A DNA stretch of 25,762 nucleotides from a virus, in IMG/VR virus record IMGVR_UViG_3300009553_000082, positions 1-25,762 of that record; one strand, written 5' to 3'. Below, piece after piece: positions 6,214 through 14,100 of this stretch. Positions within the stretch are counted from its first letter, which is position 1, and the number at the start of each line of letters is the position of its first letter. Below the pieces are notes generated by a model. The model was not told the DNA's origin, searched no databases, and worked only from the letters and a program-made list of their open reading frames with translations. The translations under genes were made by a program, and so were the position numbers.

Positions 6214-6621
6214 ATGGGTTTGCTCAACTTCTCTGCTAACATCGCAGACGCTGAAGCTCCTCCGCAACTCCCTGCTGGTGAGTATAAGTGCATCTGCACT
6301 GCTGCTATCGACAAGACAGCAGCTTCTTCAGGGAACCCGATGCTCACGCTCACCTTGCAAGTGCCGCGCACCGAGTTCCCTGCTGACTTCGACCCCGGTG
6401 ATGGTGTTGATGAGTTGACATTCACGATGAACGTCGTCTCACGTGACATCCCCGCTGATCGTTGGCGTATGAAGAACGTCTGTAAGGCCTTCGGTGTTCC
6501 GATGTCAAGCTCCATTGACCCTAACGACTTCGTGGGTCGTGAAGCACGTGCTCGCATTCGCATGGGTCAAGACCTTGAGAAGAACCCGCGTGCTGAGGTA
6601 GGCCAAGTGTTGCCTCTCTAA
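6214..6621 (+). CDS. Candidate ssDNA-binding protein (DUF669-like)
   Basis: 135 residues beginning MGLLNFSANIADAEAPPQLP. The layout fits phage DUF669-type proteins often found beside recombination ATPases: an N-terminal PAGEYKC strand, a NPMLTLTLQV strand, WRMKNVCKAFGVP, then a DFVGREARARIRMGQD region. Their role is thought to be ssDNA binding. Position directly after the Sak4-like gene supports it. AGGAG (6201-6205) lies eight bases before ATG 6214. The C-terminus lacks the acidic DDDIPF-type tail of bacterial SSB. The family assignment is by pattern only. Confidence 0.65.
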   Translation: MGLLNFSANIADAEAPPQLPAGEYKCICTAAIDKTAASSGNPMLTLTLQVPRTEFPADFDPGDGVDELTFTMNVVSRDIPADRWRMKNVCKAFGVPMSSSIDPNDFVGREARARIRMGQDLEKNPRAEVGQVLPL

Positions 6622-6637
6622 CACGCGTGTGCTACTA

Positions 6638-6676
6638 TGTGTTAGGCACATGCTACCAACGTGTGTGCCTAACACA
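6638..6676. terminator. 13-bp perfect inverted repeat after the SSB-like gene
   Basis: TGTGTTAGGCACA (6638-6650) and its exact reverse complement (6664-6676) with a 13-base loop, starting 17 bases after the stop codon. No T-run follows on either strand, so it is an atypical terminator, a processing site, or a binding site for a dimeric protein. Confidence 0.45.
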
Positions 6677-6722
6677 CTACCACTACACCACACTACAACC
6701 CCATACATGAGGATATATCCTA

Positions 6723-7019
6723 ATGGCTACTCCTTCCAAGTCCGCGTCGTCGTCTGCCTACTCTAGCCTGAAGAAAGCTGTTGCACAACGTGCTGCACAG
6801 AAGCGTACGTTCCACTTCTTTGTTCGTGTAACTGACGAACAGGGCAACGTCATTCCCGGTGCGAAGCTGCAAGTCGACCGCATCATGTCTGATGCACGCA
6901 AGGTGGTTGAGTTCCTCGACACGCCTGAGTATGCACAGTCTGGTCTGACGCGCATCAAGCACGAAGTGATCGCGAACAAGCGTGGCGAAGAGACCGACGG
7001 CTCTACGTCTGTTGGCTAG
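6723..7019 (+). CDS. Small basic hypothetical protein (98 aa)
   Basis: 98 residues. The N-terminal 28 residues are rich in Ser, Ala, Lys and Arg, followed by a predicted beta segment (TFHFFVRVTDEQGNVIPGAKL) and a helical part. It has no cysteine and no recognised domain. Start ATG 6723 has GAGGA (6709-6713). The ribosome binding site overlaps a perfect 10-base palindrome GGATATATCC (6711-6720) that could sequester it weakly. It lies between the SSB-like protein and the helicase, so a nucleic-acid-binding role is possible but not shown. Confidence 0.65.
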   Translation: MATPSKSASSSAYSSLKKAVAQRAAQKRTFHFFVRVTDEQGNVIPGAKLQVDRIMSDARKVVEFLDTPEYAQSGLTRIKHEVIANKRGEETDGSTSVG

Positions 7020-7054
7020 AGCTGCCCCCCAGTGAACTAGTCTGCAGGCTGAGC

Positions 7055-7094
7055 AACGCCGCGCATCTGTCCCCATTCCGCAGTGCGCGGCGTT
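7055..7094 (+). terminator. Strong GC-rich hairpin before the helicase gene
   Basis: Eleven-bp perfect stem AACGCCGCGCA (7055-7065) / TGCGCGGCGTT (7084-7094), extended inside by CTG/CAG after a one-base bulge. It is followed by TTTGCTATTGTT, the closest to a U-tract of the hairpins in this window. It probably ends the upstream transcript, and a palindrome copy follows at 7103. Confidence 0.6.
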
Positions 7095-7102
7095 TGCTAT
7101 TG

Positions 7103-7117
7103 TTATACACTGTATAG
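7103..7117. repeat. Dispersed palindrome, copy 10 (exact core), upstream of the helicase gene
   Basis: TTATACACTGTATAG, exact core at 7104-7116, 30 bases before the helicase start codon and after the hairpin, an operator-like position. I see no convincing -35/-10 pair around it. Confidence 0.85.
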
Positions 7118-7146
7118 CTGCGAAACATGCAGCATGGAGAACATCG

Positions 7147-8496
7147 ATGGACGCGATGCAGCTAGATGCTGAACAGCAGAACGCTATTACTATGTGTGTC
7201 GATCCTCTCAAGCGCCTCGTCTCTGTGACAGGTGAAGCTGGTACGGGTAAGACTACTATTATAAAGCAGACGTGTGACTTACTCACACAACGCAACATCC
7301 CATTCGCACTCGCCGCACCAACAGGTAAAGCCGCCCGTCGTATACGTGAAGCAACAGGCTATCCTGCTCAAACCATACACAAACTCCTTGAGTTCAATCG
7401 CCCTGACATGGACGATGAAACAGGTGAAGCTACATCTGTCAGCACACCAGCACGCGGCAAGTCCAACCCACTTGAACAACACATCGTCATCGTTGATGAG
7501 TATGCAATGGTGTCCACTGGCCTACATCGTGATCTCGTCTCATCACTACGCCACGGTGCATGCTTGCGTGTGTTCGGTGACATTCGCCAACTCCCACCTA
7601 TTGAGAACGCTGACCTCGCAGACCCCACATCCCCCTTTGCGAAGTGTCTCGCCATGCCTAACACTGTCACACTCAACAACATCTACCGCCAAGCTGAAGG
7701 CAATGGCATCATCGAAGCAGCACGTCGCATCAACCGCGGTCAGTTCTTCACAGGCAACAGCGACGTGCGTGTGATGCTTGGCGATGCTGTGCTTCATACA
7801 CTGTATAAGATGCTAGAAGACAACGACATCGATTGGCGTACAATCAACAATCAAATCATCTCGCCCGCGCGTAAGTCAGACATAGGCACTGTGCGTTTGA
7901 ACAGCATCCTCCAACTACGCTTCAACCCCACCATGCCCGGTAAGATCGAACTCCCTCGCAACAAGTGGGAGGTGAAGAACAGATGCTTCGTCAGCATAGG
8001 TGACAAGGTTGTCTGCAACACCAACTCGTACGACTTACGTGACTACACCGAACGTTACACCGACTTCGCTAACGATGGTACAGGCTACGCACATGCGTAC
8101 ATCCCTGCACCTGATACGAAGCAGATGTTGAATGGTGAAGTCGGTGTCATCAGAAGCATCGACCCTATCGGTGTGTTGGAGATTGACTTCGGTGATCGCG
8201 TTGTCGAACTACCACCCAAGGTGCATGAGTACAACAGACGTAGGCAGTTCTTCTACACCTACGATCCACGTCGCGTGATTGAGTTGGCCTATGCTCTCAC
8301 CACGCACAAGTGTCAAGGCTCGCAGTATGACAACATCTCCTACATCATGGCATCATGCGCGTTCTTCAATCTCTCACGTCCCAACCTATACACCGGCCTC
8401 ACACGTGCGATCAAACATGCGACGTTGATAACAGACCAACGCTCACTCGCTACATCGTTGAAGTCACTCGGTTGGAAGAGGAAGCCTAAGTCATGA
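7147..8496 (+). CDS. SF1 DNA helicase, RecD/Dda-like
   Basis: 449 residues. Motif I GEAGTGKTT (residues 29-37), motif Ia APTGKAARR (57-65), motif II VDEY (D117, E118), motif III GDIRQLPPIE (144-153), and in the C-terminal third a THKCQGSQYD motif and YTGLTRA (motif VI) with arginine finger. This is the RecD2/Dda type of superfamily 1B 5'-3' helicases with a UvrD_C_2-type end. It probably unwinds DNA at the phage fork or in recombination; the polymerase is encoded just downstream. No primase or replicative DnaB-type helicase is seen in the window. Start ATG 7147 has GGAG at 7135-7138. Its stop overlaps the next start (ATGATGA). Confidence 0.9.
   Translation: MDAMQLDAEQQNAITMCVDPLKRLVSVTGEAGTGKTTIIKQTCDLLTQRNIPFALAAPTGKAARRIREATGYPAQTIHKLLEFNRPDMDDETGEATSVSTPARGKSNPLEQHIVIVDEYAMVSTGLHRDLVSSLRHGACLRVFGDIRQLPPIENADLADPTSPFAKCLAMPNTVTLNNIYRQAEGNGIIEAARRINRGQFFTGNSDVRVMLGDAVLHTLYKMLEDNDIDWRTINNQIISPARKSDIGTVRLNSILQLRFNPTMPGKIELPRNKWEVKNRCFVSIGDKVVCNTNSYDLRDYTERYTDFANDGTGYAHAYIPAPDTKQMLNGEVGVIRSIDPIGVLEIDFGDRVVELPPKVHEYNRRRQFFYTYDPRRVIELAYALTTHKCQGSQYDNISYIMASCAFFNLSRPNLYTGLTRAIKHATLITDQRSLATSLKSLGWKRKPKS
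7794..7808. repeat. Dispersed palindrome, copy 11 (one mismatch)
   Basis: TCATACACTGTATAA, one mismatch in the left arm. It lies inside the helicase gene and is read as H-T-L-Y. Confidence 0.65.
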
Positions 8497-8657
8497 TGAC
8501 AAACACAGAGATCGTACAACTCGCTGAATGGATTAAGAAGCTGCGTTGGGTATCAATTGACAAAGACAACATGGAGTTCACTGTAGACACTACATGCTAT
8601 GTCAAAGATGCACTTAACAAGTGGGCCGACAGTGTGTTGAAGGGGGACAACGAATGA
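8493..8657 (+). CDS. Small hypothetical protein (54 aa) between helicase and polymerase
   Basis: 54 residues, MMTNTEIVQLAEWIKKLRWV at the start and KWADSVLKGDNE at the end. It starts within the helicase stop (ATGATGA), has AGAGG at 8477-8481, and overlaps the polymerase start by four bases (ATGA), so it is a coupled gene filling what would otherwise be a 157-base gap. Too short for family assignment; it is acidic and helical with three Trp residues. It might be a small polymerase or helicase partner, which is only a guess from position. Confidence 0.6.
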   Translation: MMTNTEIVQLAEWIKKLRWVSIDKDNMEFTVDTTCYVKDALNKWADSVLKGDNE

Positions 8658-11191
8658 CACTAACAACAGCAGAACTTAAAGAACGCTTCTCACTTCAGGC
8701 TAGTGCGGCGGGGCTTGTCGTTGAGTGCTCTATGGGTGGTACTCTCCACTCGACCATCGCTGTCATAGCTGAAGCTCCGGGTCGCAACGAGGTCGCTCAA
8801 GGCATCCCGCTTGTAGGCGGTGCAGGAAACATACTCTGGCGTGCCATCCGCACTCATTGTCCAGAGGTGAAGCGTCATGAGTGTTACATCACCAACGTCG
8901 TCAAGCGTCAGGTTGCGTTCGATGTTAACGAGGGTGCGAACCGTAAGCCGGTAGGGAAACATGAGCTATCCGCTTGGCAGGAGTTGCTGAAGTGGGAGCT
9001 TGAACACCTGCCTAACTTACAACATGTCTTACTCCTTGGCAACTACGCCGTTGAAGCCTTGCTAGGTAAGAAGGGCATAACGTCGTGGCGCGGCAGTGTT
9101 ATACCGTGTATAGTAGGCAATCGTCAGATCACTGCGATTTGCACCTACAACCCAGCCTTTTGCGCGCGTGATCCTATGGCACACATCATGTTCGACATGG
9201 ACATAGGTGACAAACTTCGCCCTGTTGTACTCGGAACCTTCAAACCCCATGCAGTCGTCACACATATCAACCCCACCTGTAAGCAAGCACTCGATTATAT
9301 TGCTATGTGTAAAGCCTCACGTGATCCAATCGCATCTGACATCGAAGTCATCGCTAATGAAACAGCTTGCGTCGGCCTTGCTCCTACAACGCATGAAGCA
9401 ATGTGCATCGCCTTCCGCAACGAAGAACGCAACGTCTACCAACACCACGAAGAAACTGCCATTCGTCTCGCCTTACAGTCGCTCTATGCTGCGCCGACTA
9501 CACGCATGGTGTGGCAGAATGGAGGCTTCGACATGTCATGGCTCTGGTTTAAGGATCGCATTCGCTGTCGGCCTGCCTATAGTGACACGATGCTGGGTCA
9601 TCATGTGCTATACCCAACAATGCCGCACGATCTTGGCTTCATCGTCAAACAATACACAATGCATCCGTTCTATAAGAATGAGAAGGACGAATGGCGCCAT
9701 ACTGGGGGTGTTGATAATTTCTGGATATACAACGGTAAAGACTGCGCTCTCACACTTGCAGCGAACCGTGGCATCATATCAGAACTCCGCGATCAGAAGC
9801 TAGACAAGTTCTACTTCGAGCACGTCATGCGTTTGCAACATCACCTTGTGTGGATGACAGTCGGTGGAGTGTTGAATGACATGGAACTACGTCGTCGTAT
9901 GCTGGACGAGAACACACCCGGTAACTTGTACAGTGATCTGCAATCTAAACTACACGAGTTCTACGTTGCGGCAAGAGACGCTGTGGGTGATAACACCTAC
10001 ACGCCCAACCCCAATTCTCCTAAGCAAATGGCTGAACTCTACTTCAGCAAGCTCAAGCTCGTCGGGCGTGGTGTGAGTACCGACGCTACCAATCGCGAAC
10101 TCATGCGCAAACATCCACGCACATCCCCTGCCGCTCGCCGTGTGCTCGACGCCGTAGACGCATACATCGAGGACGACAAGTTCTACTCTGTCTACGCATC
10201 AGCCAAGCCTGACTACGACAGCCGGATGCGGTGTGACTACAGACAGACGGGGGTGCGTTCTGCTCCGGGTAGGTTGTCGTCTGCTCAAACGCTGTGGGGT
10301 TCGGGAGGAAACTTGCAAAACATCCCAGACCGCGCGAAGGAAATGTTCATTGCTGACCCTGGCTGCTGCTTCATTTACATCGACGGCAGTCAGGCCGAGG
10401 CTCGAGTAGTGGGGTGGAGGTACAACATCACGTCGTGGATGAAGCAGTTTGAACGGGCGCGCATTGACGGTTCCTACGACTGCCACCGCGCTCTTGCCAG
10501 TGACATGTTCGACGTACCGTACAACGATGTTCCTACCTTCGACCGCTACCCATTGGATCAAGTCGCCGCGTTGCGTGATGGCATCGCATACAACGTCGAG
10601 TTGGCTGGCAAACCAACCATTCGTTTTGTTGCTAAACGTTGCCGTCATGGTCTCAACTACCGTATGATGCCTGATCGCTTAGCCCTTACTACAGGCTTAT
10701 CCCTAAGTACAGCAAGCGAAGCGTTTGTCAAGTACCACAAGCTCACACCTGAGTTAAAGAAAGGTTGGGAAGCGGACCTCAAACGTGTGCGAGAAGATCG
10801 TGCAATCTACAACGCCTATGGTCGCCGTTATGTTCAACTCATACCCGCCACGGATGAGAGCACCGAAGCAATCGTCGCGTTCTATCCGCAGTCAACGATA
10901 GGTGATCACGTGTGTAGGGTGATATACAAAGCACACGATGACCCAGCATGGCCCAAAGGCAAGGCACGCATCGCGCTCAACACACATGACGGATTGATAG
11001 GCATCGCGCGTCATGAGGTAGCGAAGCAAGCACTACGCGTCATGGTCAAACACGCAGAGACACCTATCCTCATAGGTGGTAAGCAACTCATCATCCCTGC
11101 TGAGTGTGCGATGTCTGTGCCTGACGCCAATGGCATACACCGCTGGTCAACGATCAAGAAGATGAAACGCTCAGAGCTATACAGTGTATAA
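8654..11191 (+). CDS. Uracil-DNA-glycosylase-like domain fused to DNA polymerase I (exonuclease plus polymerase)
   Basis: 845 residues from ATG 8654 (AGGGGGA seven bases upstream). Residues about 32-180 resemble family 4 uracil-DNA glycosylases: AEAPGRNE (39-46), GIPLVGGAGN (50-59), YITNVVK (78-84) and TYNPA (164-168). The family's usual Fe-S cysteines after VVK and near position 107 are R85 and W108, and the usual His of the HPA motif is N166. The 3'-5' exonuclease has D229/E231, D293 and Y359/D363. Polymerase motif A is DGSQAEAR (D577), motif B has R657 and K661, and motif C is HDG (H778, D779, G780) instead of HDE. It is the likely replicative polymerase. No 5'-3' exonuclease domain is present. 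The last codons contain a palindrome copy. Confidence 0.92.
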   Translation: MTLTTAELKERFSLQASAAGLVVECSMGGTLHSTIAVIAEAPGRNEVAQGIPLVGGAGNILWRAIRTHCPEVKRHECYITNVVKRQVAFDVNEGANRKPVGKHELSAWQELLKWELEHLPNLQHVLLLGNYAVEALLGKKGITSWRGSVIPCIVGNRQITAICTYNPAFCARDPMAHIMFDMDIGDKLRPVVLGTFKPHAVVTHINPTCKQALDYIAMCKASRDPIASDIEVIANETACVGLAPTTHEAMCIAFRNEERNVYQHHEETAIRLALQSLYAAPTTRMVWQNGGFDMSWLWFKDRIRCRPAYSDTMLGHHVLYPTMPHDLGFIVKQYTMHPFYKNEKDEWRHTGGVDNFWIYNGKDCALTLAANRGIISELRDQKLDKFYFEHVMRLQHHLVWMTVGGVLNDMELRRRMLDENTPGNLYSDLQSKLHEFYVAARDAVGDNTYTPNPNSPKQMAELYFSKLKLVGRGVSTDATNRELMRKHPRTSPAARRVLDAVDAYIEDDKFYSVYASAKPDYDSRMRCDYRQTGVRSAPGRLSSAQTLWGSGGNLQNIPDRAKEMFIADPGCCFIYIDGSQAEARVVGWRYNITSWMKQFERARIDGSYDCHRALASDMFDVPYNDVPTFDRYPLDQVAALRDGIAYNVELAGKPTIRFVAKRCRHGLNYRMMPDRLALTTGLSLSTASEAFVKYHKLTPELKKGWEADLKRVREDRAIYNAYGRRYVQLIPATDESTEAIVAFYPQSTIGDHVCRVIYKAHDDPAWPKGKARIALNTHDGLIGIARHEVAKQALRVMVKHAETPILIGGKQLIIPAECAMSVPDANGIHRWSTIKKMKRSELYSV
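9099..9113. repeat. Dispersed palindrome, copy 12 (one mismatch)
   Basis: TTATACCGTGTATAG, one mismatch beside the centre. It lies in the glycosylase-like part of the polymerase gene and is read as I-P-C-I. Confidence 0.65.
11177..11191. repeat. Dispersed palindrome, copy 13 (exact core), at the convergent junction
   Basis: CTATACAGTGTATAA, exact core at 11178-11190. Its last three bases are the polymerase stop codon. The stop of the opposite-strand gene is three bases further, so this site is the only visible element between the two converging modules. Confidence 0.85.
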
Positions 11192-11194
11192 CAA

Positions 11195-14100
11195 CTACTT
11201 GCCAATGCTCTCACGCATCAACTGATCAATCGTGCTGATCGTGAGATGCCTGTCACCTAAACGCGGAGCGAGATACTTGCCGTACTTAGCGGCGATTAAC
11301 TCCTCCGCGTTCTTCGTTGCCAGATGTTGTTGCTGCATGTTATCTTGCATCATCTTCGTAATCTGATTGCCCTTCAACCTGCGCTGCTCTTGTGTCATGT
11401 TGTATGCGACGCTCACTGCGCGCTGTTGTGTAGCTAGCTCACCGTAGTGTGTCTTCAGCTTGCCCAATTCCCCCGTGGGATTTTGCCACTTAGTCACGTC
11501 ATCTGCCAACTGTGCCAACACCACATCCGTCATCTGCTCAGGCGGCACACCACCTGCCATCTTGCTAAGCAGTTGTTTCTTCTGTGCAGCTTTGCCCATC
11601 ATGTCATTGCGCATCTGCACGATCGCTTGTATGTGCTGTGTGTTCTCTCTCACCTGTTGCCATGCAGCCGTCTGCGACGAGTACTTCTCCTTGTTCTGCC
11701 ATAGCAACGGCACGTCGGGTATCTTCGACTTCGCTTGTTCATACACCTCAGTCGTAGCAGCCTTCAGTCCAGCAGCGAAGTCTCTACTCTCACGTGGTGA
11801 GAACCCTCCGCCTGCGTTAGGCTGCAACTTGCTCGCATGTAAGAAGACATCCATCCCTGCTGCGAGATGCGCGCCATTAGCACCCAGCAAACCGTTCATC
11901 ATCAACGCTGTGCTATTCGACACCTGTCCTAGGTTCGTGCGTGCTTCAGCTTGTGGACCTGCCTTGAAGCGAGGCACCATGTTGCGTATCCAATCACCAC
12001 CACGTGTCTCACTTGATTGTGGATCTAACTTCAACCCACTCGCACCTAGTATCGTCTGCGCAAGCGGCGGCATTGCAGGCGTTACGCTATCTGTCAACAC
12101 CTTGAACAGGTCATTGGCAATTGGCTTCGGCGTTGCGTCAGCAGGTATCGCACCCAACATCTGCCAGAACGCAGTCATGCCTGCTACCATCGGCGCTATG
12201 TCAGGCGGTATAGGTACCTTGTAGTATAGGTCTCTGCTATATGGTAGGTTGGTACCTGACGCCCACGCAGTTGCCAGCTTCAACGTCGGCACGTATGCGT
12301 ACTTCCACCGCTGATGCTCAGGTGTACGTTCCCAGAACTCCTTCCTACTCTCAGCATTCCAATACGTCATCATGTAGTAGCTAGCCGCCATCATGTTCGA
12401 CATAGCTACAACACGCGGTATCACATACGCAGCGGTCTCTTTGCTACCCATGTTGCGCATCAGGTGATACGCACCAAGCTTCGTCTGTGTCAGGTAAGGA
12501 AACACACGCTCTAAGTCCTTCATCGCCTTGCTAGCAGGCACCTTCGCCATGTCACCAGCTAACACACGCGCCTCACGTATGATCTTATCAATCTCAAACT
12601 GCGGCACAGCTTGGCCCAGCTTGCTGTACTTGAGATGCTGAAGCGCGTAGTTCTGTGTATAGTACATGCGCTTGTCGGCTAGATAGATAGCATCAAGTCC
12701 ATCCTTGTAGAACTGCCACGCACCCTTCAACACACCGGGCACCTTGTCAGCCATCTCATGAAACGCACCACGTACAAGCGGCACCTTGTCTATGCTCTGA
12801 TGTCCATAACTCGCACCCGCTTTGAGTAGTGACACTGCTGGTGAGTTCTCTGCCCAGCTAGCAACCTTCAACATCATGTTGACCATCTTGCTAAACTGCG
12901 GCGCACCTACTGCCTGTTGCAACGATGCGAACGGAGAGTTCTTAATCAACTGTTGCACAATCGGCTGCGTCATATGATACGCAGACAACTCGATGATCGT
13001 GCGTGTTAAGTGATAAGGCCACGTCAATGGCACAGTGATGTCAGGTAGTGCATCAAGTCCGAACTTGTTGGCCCACTTCGGTAAGAACCTGTGTCCTAGA
13101 TATGACGCTGTGCCGAACGCTCTACCGGGTTGACGTGTTGCTATACCAATGATCGTATTGTACATCGCACCCAACGGCGCGAACCAAGGTGCGAACCTAC
13201 CCGTGGTGAATTGCTTCATGATGTTGCTGGTGACAGACAACATCTTCATCATGCCGGTCAACTGCGCAGGCTCCATACGCAATGCCTGTGCAAGAGCTAG
13301 ATCACCGAACTCCCACAGTCGCAGCTTGCCATCCTGCCACTCACCTACCACACGTGGATTGCGCATGGCGTCGTTGACCTGTGAACTACGCAACAACTCA
13401 CCAGTCCACCACTCGCGTCCATTAGGTCCATTGACAATCCGCATATGTCCATCTGTGTGGAACGCAGTCTTCACACCATTCGCACCTATCCCATCCTCCC
13501 ATGCTAGATGTCTTATATGTTCATTGCGCGTCATCACCAGCTTAGCACTTCTATACGCCTGTTCGACATACTGACGCGCTGCTGACATCGGTTCCAGCGG
13601 TTGCGTGATGCGTGTCTCTGGTGCGCCGGGTAGTTTCTCCTGTGGTATGCCTTTGTCTAGATGACGCAGTGGACTTTCATGCAGCGTACTCGCACCTGCA
13701 CCTTCAGACGAACGCTCAAGCGACCTGTTGATGCCTTGACTAATACTCTCCCACATACGCGACACACCCGTCTTACCTTTCAACGGGTCATTCACCGCAC
13801 GTACATAGTACGGGTTCAATCTGTGCATCTCATCTGCAACAGCCTGACTTAGCTCGCCCGACCTCACTTGCAAATCCAACATGCTCTTGTTGAGCGCCTT
13901 GACTTCGTTCCTAAACTTCACCGTGTTTGGTGACATGTCATTGAGAAATGTATTAGCCATGTTCTGACCTTCCACCATAGGAACGTCAGGTATACGTGGC
14001 CTCGCACTACGTTGATCTAACGTGAACCGTTGTATGTCACTCTGTAACTCTGCCAACCTAGTCGTCGCTGTTGTCCTACCTTGCGGCGTCGTTTGTGGAT

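Noticed and set aside
6720-7298. Open frame of 192 codons on the - strand
   Set aside because: It runs across a hairpin, a palindrome and the ends of two + strand genes, with no ribosome binding site or recognisable motif.
33-11191. CRISPR-like array from the repeated palindrome
   Set aside because: Spacing is irregular (about 0.3 to 2 kb) and the sites lie inside genes; no spacer structure and no cas genes except a Cas4-like nuclease of the recombination type.
11460-12224. Open frame of 254 codons on the + strand
   Set aside because: It lies wholly opposite the 1422-residue virion gene, has no family resemblance, and reads as a Cys/Ala/Ser-rich complement of that gene.
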